From an uncultured Lachnospiraceae bacterium (GTDB lineage: Bacteria > Bacillota > Clostridia > Lachnospirales > Lachnospiraceae), in NCBI GenBank assembly GCA_910577275.1, contig CAJTMW010000004.1, positions 97,223 through 161,222 on the forward strand: a DNA stretch of 64,000 nt, given 5' to 3'. Positions within the stretch are counted from its first letter, which is position 1. Every line of letters starts with the position of its first letter. A program made the position numbers and the translations under genes. Shown piece by piece: positions 44,469-53,528 of the stretch. The notes below the pieces were generated by a model. That model ran no database searches and was not told the origin of the DNA. It saw only the letters and a program-made list of their open reading frames with translations.

Positions 44469-45827
44469 CTACTTGTTATCTTCCCACACCTTTGAGATTG
44501 CCTGTTCAAATTCGTCAGGAGTAATCAAACCACTGTACAGCTCATCTATTTTGTTCTTATATTCTGTCCAAATAGTAGCATTATTGATACGAGTAAAATG
44601 TACAGCTGAGTATGGTGTTCTGTCTTTTTTGAATTCTTCCATCTTCAATCTCGCTTCAGAGTAAGCACTACTGTCAATCTCCATATTAACATTCATCTCT
44701 TCCGTTTCTGCCCAGAGATTTATAATTTCCGGACTACAAAGAAACTCTACAAGTTTCATAATTGGCTCCCTTTTCTCGGTATCCTCAAATCCTTTTTTGG
44801 AAACCTGATAACCATTGGTAGGAGACATATAGTAATACTCATCTGTATCCATAGAGCCGCCCTCAACCCTTGGCGTGGAAATCAACTCAATTTTTTTATT
44901 ATCTTCAGGCGAAAGAAGAAACATTTGATAAGACATTGCATAGCAGGCTGCTGCTCTTCCATCCATTACCATTGCAAAACAAGCGTCTGCGTTATTGGCT
45001 ACTGGGTCCCTCGGATACATTCCAAGGGAGATGTCTTCCTGAATAATTTCAGCTACTTTTTTAGAAATTCCCGTTGCAGAAGCTATATTTCCACCCTCAG
45101 CTATTGCATCAATTTCCTCAACTGCATTAGGAAACTGTACCCACAACGCACTCATCCAATAATGTGATGGATTTCCAGCAACACTTCCCGAGGCAAAAGG
45201 AATAATTCCGTTTTCGATAAAAATCTTAGCACCTTCACGAAAATCTTCATAAGTTTTGGGAATTGGAACATTATACTCATCATATAATTCCTTATTAATT
45301 ACAAAATAACCTGATGTTCCATATATAGGCAAACCATAGGAAACTCCTTTATATGTTCCGGTACTTCTGGCTTCCATCGGAAACATATCCTGAGTCAATA
45401 CATTAGAAGCCTCAATAATCGTGTTTGTATCAAGAACTGCATCATTCTCATATAAATTAGCAGCATTAGTTGGTGTTACCCACCATTTAAAAACGTCCGG
45501 AATATTACCAGCAGCCAGTTCCACCTGCATTTTAGTTTTGTTATCTGGGTCAAGTGCTACTTCAACTTCTACATCCATTTCTGGATTGTCAGCAAGCCAT
45601 TTATTCAATGCTTCGTGAAATGCATCATATCTTTCCAGCTCTGTATTCCAGTCACATAAAAAACGAATTTTTTTATATTTCTTTACTTCGCTTTTCTCTG
45701 CCTTTCCTTCATCCTCATCTTGAGTCTTCTGTTCGTTCTTCGATATAAGCTTATCACTTCCGCACCCTGCTAAGAATATTAATGCTATTGTAACCGTCAT
45801 TACCAGTGATATTAATCTTTTTTTCAT
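44469..45827 (-). CDS. Sugar ABC transporter substrate-binding lipoprotein
   Basis: 452 residues. Signal peptide with lipobox FLAGC (Cys 22), then a charged linker and the CUT1 type binding fold (IRFLCDWNTELERYDAFHEA; YGLPIYGTSGYFVINKELYD; FREGAKIFIENG). First gene of the transport operon; GAGAGGAAA precedes the ATG. A palindromic site lies 32-55 bp upstream. Confidence 0.9.
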   Translation of the reverse strand: MKKRLISLVMTVTIALIFLAGCGSDKLISKNEQKTQDEDEGKAEKSEVKKYKKIRFLCDWNTELERYDAFHEALNKWLADNPEMDVEVEVALDPDNKTKMQVELAAGNIPDVFKWWVTPTNAANLYENDAVLDTNTIIEASNVLTQDMFPMEARSTGTYKGVSYGLPIYGTSGYFVINKELYDEYNVPIPKTYEDFREGAKIFIENGIIPFASGSVAGNPSHYWMSALWVQFPNAVEEIDAIAEGGNIASATGISKKVAEIIQEDISLGMYPRDPVANNADACFAMVMDGRAAACYAMSYQMFLLSPEDNKKIELISTPRVEGGSMDTDEYYYMSPTNGYQVSKKGFEDTEKREPIMKLVEFLCSPEIINLWAETEEMNVNMEIDSSAYSEARLKMEEFKKDRTPYSAVHFTRINNATIWTEYKNKIDELYSGLITPDEFEQAISKVWEDNK

Positions 45828-45858
45828 TTTATTTCCTCTCCTTTTTGTGATTTGTTAA

Positions 45859-45882
45859 ACATTAGATGTGTGATGTGTTACA
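45859..45882. promoter_or_regulatory. Candidate GntR operator before the binding-protein gene
   Basis: ACATTAGATGT (45859-45869) is a palindrome with a 3-bp centre, followed by GATGTGTTACA (45872-45882). The reverse complement of the latter, TGTAACACATC, occurs again at 46794-46804 upstream of the regulator gene. The FadR/FCD class of GntR regulators typically binds short palindromes of this size. Confidence 0.55.
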
Positions 45883-46006
45883 ACTTGGAATATTTTACCA
45901 CCCTTTTATACTACTAACCCCCTTTCCTATCTTAATAATTGTTAATATCTCACCAAAGGTTATTATTCCTTCACATTAAAATTATCTTACCAAAAATATA
46001 TACTAT

Positions 46007-46687
46007 TTAAGGAATAAATAATTCCCGACAGTGATTCAGATGTTCACCCATTAATAAAGCAGCTTTATCAGGATTCTTCTCCTTAATTGCTTCAAGAATC
46101 AATAAATGTCCTTGCAAAGATTCTTGCAAATTCTCCGATTTCAATAAAGATTTCGCCATTGCCTGACGTATCATATCATAGAGAGCTAATTCAATTTCAT
46201 AAAGAATCTTATTATCACTGTTTTTGACTATAAAAAGATGAAACGACATATCACAATCATTGTATTTTTGCAGGTCATTTTCCTCCAATGCTTTTTTCAT
46301 AAGGCCTATCTTCCCTTGAAGAATACTAATTATATCATCATTCATATTTCTAACCGCCATCTCAACTGCTTTTTGCTCAATGGCTAAACGAGTATCAAAT
46401 ATATCTTTGATACTCTGGTCATCTAAAAGAACAACATCAACCATATTTTTCAAATACACAGAAGGTTTCAATTCTCTCACAAAAGTTCCTTTACCTCTTT
46501 GAACCTCCAGAAGTCCCACTGCTGTAAGTTTTTTGATAGCCTCTCTAACTGTATAACGACATACTCCATACTCCTCCATAAGTTCAAACTCATTTGGGAG
46601 CTTTTGGCCACTTTGAAATGTATGATTAATGATTTTTTCTTTTAAATCATCCGCTATCTGGTCATTTAAATTTTTTCTCGTGCCCAT
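46007..46687 (-). CDS. GntR-family regulator, FadR/FCD type
   Basis: 226 residues from ATG at 46685-46687 (GGAGG upstream). The winged HTH reads LPNEFELMEEYGVCRYTVRE followed by AIKKLTAVGLLEVQRGKGTF; the FCD ligand domain has FDTRLAIEQKAVEMAV, D-x-x-x-H in CDMSFHLFIV, and later His (GHLLILEAI, GEHLNHC) that normally hold a metal. It probably represses the transport/catabolic genes until an acid-sugar ligand binds. Faces the same way as that operon, 180 bp upstream. Confidence 0.88.
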   Translation of the reverse strand: MGTRKNLNDQIADDLKEKIINHTFQSGQKLPNEFELMEEYGVCRYTVREAIKKLTAVGLLEVQRGKGTFVRELKPSVYLKNMVDVVLLDDQSIKDIFDTRLAIEQKAVEMAVRNMNDDIISILQGKIGLMKKALEENDLQKYNDCDMSFHLFIVKNSDNKILYEIELALYDMIRQAMAKSLLKSENLQESLQGHLLILEAIKEKNPDKAALLMGEHLNHCRELFIP

Positions 46688-46793
46688 TAGCAAACCTCCA
46701 ACGTACTAAATCTTTAGCATTTCTAAATTCGTTATACTCTTTTTATAATAATCAAAAATTTCTACCAATATTAGTAATTCAAGCTTCCTTATA

Positions 46794-46810
46794 TGTAACA
46801 CATCTGATGT
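46794..46810. promoter_or_regulatory. Candidate GntR operator before the regulator gene
   Basis: TGTAACACATC (46794-46804) overlaps the perfect palindrome ACATCTGATGT (46800-46810). Eleven bases are identical to the site in front of the binding-protein gene. It lies about 110 bp before the gntR start and suggests autoregulation. Confidence 0.5.
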
Positions 46811-46925
46811 ATTACCAATTATATATAATAAATATTACAATGTCAATAAGCTTATAATATTTATTTGTGATAATTATGGTTGCTGTGCTGTTTTCTTCTT
46901 TTTATTATGATAATTAGAAATTAAC

Positions 46926-48311
46926 CTACTCAATCCACCTCACCACATCCCCTTTCTCAATCTCCTTATCGGAATAATCAATAATCCTGCTCTCGGTGTC
47001 AATCGCTCCCGGCTCGATAGCAACCCAGTTTTCATTTTCATCCAGAACCTTTACATTAACCTCCTCCACGTAATATTCCTCTCCCAGAATACCTTCCCTC
47101 TGCCGCAGGACATAGACAAAGGTCCTGTTATCCGTTGTATAATAAACCGCATGCGGCGAGATACAGCATCTGTATTTTTCCCCTCTCTCCACACGCCTTA
47201 AAACTCCTGAAAGTCCGGGAATCCATTTTCCGCTTCCGGAATCTCCGTCCTTTGAAAGACTGATAAGGGTTTCATAGCTTCCGGGCATCGTCTGGCTCTC
47301 GGAAATATAATCAACGGTTACTTCGATTTCCCTTCCGCTTCCGTCCAGTTTAACAGATGCCTCGTCGCCATATCCCACATACTTTCTCTGCTCCTTGTCA
47401 AGAATTACCTTGAACTGGCACGGAATGGCGTCATCCGTCAGCATCATTGCCGCCGAATCCGGGACTCTGCTGCCCGCCTCCACATAAATGCCTGTAACCA
47501 TTCCCGCAGTTTCTGCAAAGACAATCCCCTCCTGATTTAAGACCTCCTGATAGTCAGCCAAATCTCTCTGCAAAAGCCCGACTTCCTCTCTGGCAACCGC
47601 AAGGGACGCGTCCGCATTCTCCGGCAAAAGGGTGTCCTCCACAGCTCTTTGGGCGTCTCTCATAGCATTGTCTCTCTCCAGCTTTGCGTCCGCTTCCGCA
47701 TAGGCGGCGCTCTGCAGGGCATCCTTAAGCCGTTCCTGTTCTTCCTCTCCCAGCCCGTTCATTCTGTCTTCTATTTCCTCATCGCTCAGCCCGTCGGTAT
47801 CTCCGTAAATGGCGTCCTCCAAATCCTCCATCGCCTGAGCGTACTGCTCCGCGGCCCTTCCCACTTCCGTATCTTTCTGTCTGGCGGCCGCATCGTAATC
47901 CTCTCTCGCCCTCTTTTCGTCCAGCTCCTTTTTCTGCCTTGCAAGCTCCTGATTTTCCAGAATGGCGTTTATCTGTAGCTGCAGCTTACTGATTTGAGAC
48001 TGCTTTTCCGCCATGATTTCCCTTAAATCCTCCAAATCAATCCGAAAAAGCTCGTCTCCTTCCTCCACCCTGTCCCCAATCTGGACGGAAACCTCCGACA
48101 CCCGAAGGCCGCCAAGGGCATTTACTGCCTGGCTGCCGCCCTCCACCACGATTCCGTCCGCCTCGACGATATGCTCAATGTATTTTTCCTCCGGCGTGGC
48201 TGTACTTACCACCGGAAGCTTTGTGGTGTAATAGCTTTTCGATATCACGGTGCACAGCCACATAGCCCCCATAAATACTGCAAAGCCTGCCATTATCTTC
48301 TTTTTAAACAT
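46926..48311 (-). CDS. HlyD/MacA-like membrane-fusion adaptor protein
   Basis: 461 residues from ATG at 48309-48311 (AAGGAGG upstream); upstream frame is not coding. One N-terminal span (MAGFAVFMGAMWLCTVIS), a lipoyl/barrel-sandwich half-motif (VSVQIGDRVEEGDELFRIDL), a long coiled coil (~110-260, rich in Glu/Lys/Ala), the second half-motif (VFAETAGMVTGIYVEAGSRV) and beta domains. Such adaptors normally work with exporters (ABC or RND). Here it is the last gene of a sugar-importer-like operon, 71 bp after the MalG-type permease, with no exporter adjacent. Confidence 0.85.
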   Translation of the reverse strand: MFKKKIMAGFAVFMGAMWLCTVISKSYYTTKLPVVSTATPEEKYIEHIVEADGIVVEGGSQAVNALGGLRVSEVSVQIGDRVEEGDELFRIDLEDLREIMAEKQSQISKLQLQINAILENQELARQKKELDEKRAREDYDAAARQKDTEVGRAAEQYAQAMEDLEDAIYGDTDGLSDEEIEDRMNGLGEEEQERLKDALQSAAYAEADAKLERDNAMRDAQRAVEDTLLPENADASLAVAREEVGLLQRDLADYQEVLNQEGIVFAETAGMVTGIYVEAGSRVPDSAAMMLTDDAIPCQFKVILDKEQRKYVGYGDEASVKLDGSGREIEVTVDYISESQTMPGSYETLISLSKDGDSGSGKWIPGLSGVLRRVERGEKYRCCISPHAVYYTTDNRTFVYVLRQREGILGEEYYVEEVNVKVLDENENWVAIEPGAIDTESRIIDYSDKEIEKGDVVRWIE

Positions 48312-48382
48312 CCTTCTCCTCCTTCCATAGCCCCCGGAATGATTATGAACCTGCCAAATATCTGTGAATATTCTTCGGCATT

Positions 48383-49276
48383 TTATTCCTTCAAACCTGA
48401 ATATATAATCCCCTGCTCCAGGTAATCCTGACCGAGCACAAACACAAAAGCAGCCGGTATCAAAGTAATGATGGAAGCGCAGAAAGCAAAGCCCGCCCGC
48501 TCCCAGGTGATTTCCGGCAAATATAAGGATAATGGCCACAGCGATTTGTCGTCCAGAAACGCCATGGGCTGCTCCATCATATTCCAGTATTCCAGAAATC
48601 CCAGCACCAGAGCCGACAAAATACCGCTTTTTCCTAAAGGCAATCCGATTTTAAAGAATAAAAACAACTCCGTCGCTCCGTCCACCCTTGCCGCTTCAAA
48701 TAGCTGCATGCGAATTCCCCGAAAGCCCCCGTAACACAAAAACACGGGAAAGGTGGAAAACACCGCCGGTAAGATAACCGCCGAATGGGTATTTAACAGG
48801 GAAAAGCCGTTCAAAACCAGATAACTGGAAAGCATGGTTACCTGAAATGGCAGAAGCATCAGTACTACATAAAGGGTAAAAAGCAGTTTTCCAAATCGGT
48901 TCTGATACGCCGCAAAGGCCCAGGCCGCAGGTACGCCGGTAAGAAGCTGCCCCGCAAGAATAAGCAGCACCATTTTTACGGAATTCCAGAAAAGCACGAA
49001 AAACTGCGGCGATAAGAAAAGCAGCTTTCCATAATTGGCAAAGGAGGGATAATCAGGCACCAGCCGCCAGCCGATAAACAAAAAGGCTTCTCCCGGCCCC
49101 TTTTCCCGGAAAATCGGCCTCAGAAGCTCCGCCAGCTCATACTGGTCCATCACGGAACCGGTGACGAGCAGCACCACAGGAAGGACAACCAGAATTCCCG
49201 GCAGGAGAAGAAGACTTGCCGATACCCCTCTTTTTATATTATCCGATATTTTTAAGTTGATTTTCTTTCCCTTCAT
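48383..49276 (-). CDS. ABC transporter permease (MalG-like), second locus
   Basis: 297 residues from ATG at 49274-49276 (GGAGGGA upstream). Six spans; the coupling loop is LFEAARVDGATELFLFFKIG (E-A-A-x-x-D-G). A glycine-poor, longer extracellular loop follows span 1. Operon order is binding protein, MalF-like, MalG-like, HlyD-like. Confidence 0.88.
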   Translation of the reverse strand: MKGKKINLKISDNIKRGVSASLLLLPGILVVLPVVLLVTGSVMDQYELAELLRPIFREKGPGEAFLFIGWRLVPDYPSFANYGKLLFLSPQFFVLFWNSVKMVLLILAGQLLTGVPAAWAFAAYQNRFGKLLFTLYVVLMLLPFQVTMLSSYLVLNGFSLLNTHSAVILPAVFSTFPVFLCYGGFRGIRMQLFEAARVDGATELFLFFKIGLPLGKSGILSALVLGFLEYWNMMEQPMAFLDDKSLWPLSLYLPEITWERAGFAFCASIITLIPAAFVFVLGQDYLEQGIIYSGLKE

Positions 49277-49310
49277 TTCTCCCTCCATAACGGTAAAAGA
49301 GCCTGTTTTC

Positions 49311-50174
49311 CTATACTTCCTTATCCCACGCCCTTTGCAGAAGTAAAATCACCAGAAAAAGAAATCCTCCGGTGCAGACTGCCGCCGCCGCCATCTTGTC
49401 AAATTCCAGATTGACGAACCAGTTGTTAAACAGATGCTGCAAAAGATAGATGCTCTGCTCGGGGTATGCCCCCGCCACCAGATAAGCCTCCCTGTAAATC
49501 TTAAAGGAATTTAAAAAGGATAAAATAACGATAGTGTAAAGGCTTCCTTTTAAATTGGGAAGGACAATATACCAGATTCGTTTAAATCCTCCGGCTCCGT
49601 CCACCCTTGCCGCGTCAATCAAATCCGTGGAAATTCCCAGAATCCCCGCCAGCCACAGCACCACCGTATAGCCTGTATTTTTCCAGATATAGCTGCATAC
49701 CAGCACCCAGAACGCAGCCTCCGTTCCCAGATAATCCGTATGTATCTCACCCCACAGCCCTGTCCACTCTCCGATTCTGGTGAGGAACAAATTAAGAAAA
49801 CCTTCCTTATAAAATGTCATTTTCCACACCATCACAATGGTAGCCGTGGGCATGGCGAGGGGAAATAAGTAAACCGACTTAATCAGGCCGGCATTTTTCA
49901 GCTTACTCAAAGGCCATGCGATTAGAAATCCGATAAACACCAGAAGTGGAATACACACAAGGGTAAAACGCAGAGTATTTTTTACCGCAAGCAGAAAAGC
50001 CTGATTACTGAAAATTGTCTGAAAGTTTGCCGTTCCGATAAAATCTCCCGTCACCGCCGTGGTAAACGACCTTTTAAATACGTCTATAAAGGGAAGAATC
50101 ACAAAAATGATTACTCCCATAAAACTGGGAGCCATGAAAAGAAAGAAAGCCCGCCACTTTTTACTTTTTCTCAT
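49311..50174 (-). CDS. ABC transporter permease (MalF-like), second locus
   Basis: 287 residues, six spans, coupling loop STDLIDAARVDGAGGFKRIW. GGAGGAGG lies just before the ATG. It lies 56 bp after the binding-protein gene. No ATPase gene is in the operon. Confidence 0.88.
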   Translation of the reverse strand: MRKSKKWRAFFLFMAPSFMGVIIFVILPFIDVFKRSFTTAVTGDFIGTANFQTIFSNQAFLLAVKNTLRFTLVCIPLLVFIGFLIAWPLSKLKNAGLIKSVYLFPLAMPTATIVMVWKMTFYKEGFLNLFLTRIGEWTGLWGEIHTDYLGTEAAFWVLVCSYIWKNTGYTVVLWLAGILGISTDLIDAARVDGAGGFKRIWYIVLPNLKGSLYTIVILSFLNSFKIYREAYLVAGAYPEQSIYLLQHLFNNWFVNLEFDKMAAAAVCTGGFLFLVILLLQRAWDKEV

Positions 50175-50230
50175 AAGCCTCCTCCAGATAGGGAGCTGCC
50201 AGTTTGACAGCTCCCTTAACCTTTCATTTT

Positions 50231-52684
50231 TTACTCGGACATGTAAATGGCAATACTCTGCTCGATTGCATTTACCGCTTCCTCAAGGCTTTCATTTCCC
50301 TGTATATATCCCGCGCCCTCGGCGTACACCGCCTCCTCAATCACGGTATCTTCTATATAGGGAGTTTTTGCCGCCTCAATCCATCCCTTAAGGGTCTCCA
50401 TCTGCTCCGGTTCCATTACATAAATATTGAAACTATAGCTCCGTCCATCGCCTGTCGATAATCCGAGGGTGCTGAAAATTCCCTCCTCGCTGATAAACTT
50501 TTCGTCCACCTCAAAGCTTTTTTCCAGCGCGTCCTTACGGACGGAAAGCCCGTAAAAGAGCTCCTCCTGGTTTTCCGCCCCTAAAAGCACCTTTATCATC
50601 TCCTTCGCCCTGTCGATGCTGGCGGAGGAAGCGTTGATTCCCACAAGAGTCTTCGGTATAAATACATTTTTATCCATGCCTTCCATAGGCTTCATCACGT
50701 CATCCTCATGTCCTTCCACCCTGTTCACGGAAAACTGCTCGCAGACGCCGTGGGGATAATAAACCGTACCCATAATAACAGCCCTGTTCTCCATCAGATA
50801 GCTGATTTCGTCAGCTACCCTGAAATAATCTGAGCTTTCTCTTGTTCCGCCGTAGAAGGAAGAATATGTTGTGCTTCTGTCATTATACTCCTCTATAGCT
50901 TCCTGCGGTATTCCCTCAAGCTCCGCATCATAAATCCTCTTACACTGGGTTAAGAACTCCTTAAGCGCTTCCTTATCGAGGGAGCCGTCCTCTGCTTTCC
51001 AGGAAGGCGACGAAACCATGGAAAACATTCTCATAATACCTCTTTCCGAGTATATCTCAAGGAGCGCCTTGCCGGGATTATCCTTTCTCAAGGTTTCCAT
51101 TGCATCGGCGATTCCCTTTAAATCCGTCATCTGCGATATATATTTTTCCTTCCCCATTACCAGAGGAAGCTGGATTTCACAGGGAATCATATATATTTTA
51201 CCGTCTCTTTCGAAAGCGTCCACAATATTTCCGTAAAGCTCCTGCTCGTCGATACAGTCGCTTAAATCAAGGAGAAGATTCTTTTCCATATAGGAATCGA
51301 CGGGCATATTATCCAGTACCATAACGTCCGGCCCCTCTCCTGCCATAATCCGGGTATTTAATTTCTTAAGCGCATCGTCTCTGGTAACGGAGCTTTCGCT
51401 TTCAATCCCAATCTCATATTCCACATAAACCTCGGGATTGGCGGTCTGATAGAAATTCACAGCCTGCCGCATGGTATCGTTTTCCTTTAAGCTGTATACC
51501 TTAAGCCGTTCATTGGGAACCGTGGGAATATCAGGATTGTAGGTAAGGCGCACCAGATTGTTTCCGGCAAACAGCACAAGAAACTCATTGTCCGGCAGCG
51601 CCGTCATTCCTTTAATCAAATTGCTGGGATTATTAAAGCTGGAAAGGCTTCCGTCAACCACCTGCTCGATGGCGCTGCCTCCGATTACATGGCGGTAGAG
51701 CCCCTTGTTTCCTGCCATATAGAGGGCGCCGTCCTCCCCTCCGAAAAAGAACACATCATAGCAATCCTGAGTGCTGTAATCTCTGTCCGCATAATTTTCT
51801 TTCAGGAAATCGCTTAAAACCTCGTCTGTGATATATTCTCCCTTTTCCAAATCATAGATAACCACTCCGTTTGTGAAACGGCTTCCGTCTATCACCATGA
51901 AATTGCCTGCAAACTGAATCTGCTGAGGCATTCCTTCCACTGTGAGGAACTTTTCTCCTATGCCTTCATCGTTTACCTCATAAATATTGTCTCCGAAGGT
52001 GGTTATAAACACCCTTCCGTTATCCGATATCCAGATTTTGTAAGGATAATCCCCCTCTTCGGGAACTTCAATCTGAACGGAAATCTGTGTTCCGTCGGGC
52101 TTTACCACAAGGCATTTTTTTTCTGTAGCCTCATCGCCAAAGGCATCGTCATCACCGGAATCACCTGTATCCTCCGCGCCCTCCTCATCGGATTCCCCCT
52201 CATTTTTATCAGAAGCGTCATTCTTTGGAACCGTGTAAATCATGCCTGCGGTTCCGTCCGCCCCATATGCAACGTCCAGAATCGTATATTCATTCTTCCG
52301 TGCCTCCGACTGCCACTCCAGGGTTTCCGTGGACCAGCCTGCGCCGTTATCCTTCGATACTACTCTGCCATAATATGTATCGGGAATAACAATACTGCCG
52401 TCAGAGAGTCTTATAACGCCTTTCGGCATGACGCAGTATTCCTCCATATCCGTGGAAGTCTCCACATACCGTCCCATGGCGTTACTGTCTTCTGCGTCCT
52501 GTGCTTCCCCGCCCTTTTCTCCTTCATTTCCGGCATCCGCCATCTGACTGCCCTGCTGCTGTCCGTCCCCTTCTGTTTTTTCCGCCGTTTTCGTCATACT
52601 GCATCCTGTGAAAAGAGATGCCGCCATAACCAGTATCATAATGATTGACAGTATCCTTTTATGGCTTTTCGTTTTATGTAGCAT
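50231..52684 (-). CDS. Very large solute-binding lipoprotein with N-terminal propeller-like domain
   Basis: 817 residues from ATG at 52682-52684 (GTGAGGAAG upstream). Lipobox LFTGC, then an acidic low-complexity linker, then ~320 residues of repeated short strands with ligand-like turns (GVIRLSDGSIVIPDTYYGRV; KIWISDNGRVFITTFGDNIY; MVIDGSRFTNGVVIYD; ALYMAGNKGLYRHV), typical of a beta-propeller. A CUT1 binding fold follows (~395-817: EVYVEYEIGIESESSV; AGEGPDVMVLDNMPVD). Ordinary binding proteins are 400-480 residues. The N-terminal domain may bind a polymer or sense the surface. Confidence 0.8.
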   Translation of the reverse strand: MLHKTKSHKRILSIIMILVMAASLFTGCSMTKTAEKTEGDGQQQGSQMADAGNEGEKGGEAQDAEDSNAMGRYVETSTDMEEYCVMPKGVIRLSDGSIVIPDTYYGRVVSKDNGAGWSTETLEWQSEARKNEYTILDVAYGADGTAGMIYTVPKNDASDKNEGESDEEGAEDTGDSGDDDAFGDEATEKKCLVVKPDGTQISVQIEVPEEGDYPYKIWISDNGRVFITTFGDNIYEVNDEGIGEKFLTVEGMPQQIQFAGNFMVIDGSRFTNGVVIYDLEKGEYITDEVLSDFLKENYADRDYSTQDCYDVFFFGGEDGALYMAGNKGLYRHVIGGSAIEQVVDGSLSSFNNPSNLIKGMTALPDNEFLVLFAGNNLVRLTYNPDIPTVPNERLKVYSLKENDTMRQAVNFYQTANPEVYVEYEIGIESESSVTRDDALKKLNTRIMAGEGPDVMVLDNMPVDSYMEKNLLLDLSDCIDEQELYGNIVDAFERDGKIYMIPCEIQLPLVMGKEKYISQMTDLKGIADAMETLRKDNPGKALLEIYSERGIMRMFSMVSSPSWKAEDGSLDKEALKEFLTQCKRIYDAELEGIPQEAIEEYNDRSTTYSSFYGGTRESSDYFRVADEISYLMENRAVIMGTVYYPHGVCEQFSVNRVEGHEDDVMKPMEGMDKNVFIPKTLVGINASSASIDRAKEMIKVLLGAENQEELFYGLSVRKDALEKSFEVDEKFISEEGIFSTLGLSTGDGRSYSFNIYVMEPEQMETLKGWIEAAKTPYIEDTVIEEAVYAEGAGYIQGNESLEEAVNAIEQSIAIYMSE

Positions 52685-52706
52685 AGCTTCCTCACCTTTC
52701 CTTTTT

Positions 52707-53324
52707 TCAGGTATAAATAAATTCATAGATAAACACCTCGTCCGCCAGGAATTCTTCTCCTTTGGCATCCATTTTTCCCTTAAACTCCAGCGTCAATTCC
52801 TCTTTGATATCTGAAAAAGCGCCTTCCTTTTCCGTAACTTCCTCTCCGGCGTTTTTTACGGTTTTGATTTTAAACGTTGTGTTTTCCGTGAAATAAACGG
52901 TAATCAAGTCTTCCTCTCCTGCTCCTTCCCCTACAAAAATTACCGCAGCCTGCCCTCCGTCTTCCATTTCTTCCTTAAAAATCTTACTGACCACCACAAA
53001 ATTATCCTTTTCGTTAATTTCCTTCACCACTCCCTCAAACGAGTCTTCTCCCGCCGGGGTATTTTGACCCTCATCTGGATTCTCATTGCCGGAATTATTT
53101 TCACCGGCAGCTTCTTTGCCGGGATTCCCACTACCCGAATCATTTTCACCGGCGGCTTCCCCTCCGGCTTCCTCCCCGCTTCCGTCTTCAGCGCTGCCCG
53201 CATTATCCTCCGACTCTGTAACCGACTCCACCACGGGCTCAACCAATTGTTCCGTTTTGTTACCGCATCCGCCTGCTGCCAGCAATAAAGCCGCAAGCAG
53301 CAGGGCCGCTTTTTGTTTTCTCAT
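52707..53324 (-). CDS. Lipoprotein with acidic repeat linker, first gene of the operon
   Basis: 205 residues. Signal peptide LLLAALLLAAGGC (lipobox AGGC), then ~75 residues of Gly/Glu/Asn/Ser repeats (units like GENDSGSGNPGKEAAGEN), then a ~100-residue beta-rich domain (FEGVVKEINEKDNFVVVSKI; LITVYFTENTTFKIKTV) resembling small OB-like domains. Function unknown. It lies 22 bp before the large binding-protein gene and is the gene nearest the divergent two-component system. Confidence 0.75.
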   Translation of the reverse strand: MRKQKAALLLAALLLAAGGCGNKTEQLVEPVVESVTESEDNAGSAEDGSGEEAGGEAAGENDSGSGNPGKEAAGENNSGNENPDEGQNTPAGEDSFEGVVKEINEKDNFVVVSKIFKEEMEDGGQAAVIFVGEGAGEEDLITVYFTENTTFKIKTVKNAGEEVTEKEGAFSDIKEELTLEFKGKMDAKGEEFLADEVFIYEFIYT

Positions 53325-53401
53325 AAACCTCTGCTCCTCCTTCTTATGTCAAAACCGTACAGATATTCAGGTATCCGCCGTTTTCCTGTAATATAACAGT
53401 C

Positions 53402-53473
53402 AAATCTCTAAATTCTCTCTAAAACCAAATTAATGTAATAAAAAAGTTAATCTTAGAGATAATTTAGAGATTT
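53402..53473. promoter_or_regulatory. Inverted pair of 11-bp-phased repeats between the lipoprotein operon and the two-component system
   Basis: 53402-53422 and 53453-53473 are inverted copies matching at 20 of 21 positions. Each arm is itself a tandem direct repeat (TCTCTAAA twice, 11 bp apart), the spacing used by OmpR/PhoB-type regulators. The right arm runs into eight T (53471-53478). It lies 78 bp before the lipoprotein ATG and 56 bp before the regulator ATG, so it can serve both directions. Confidence 0.6.
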
Positions 53474-53528
53474 TTTTTAGGAATCTGTGATAGAATACTA
53501 TAAAAATGACTGGAAGAGGATGATTATA

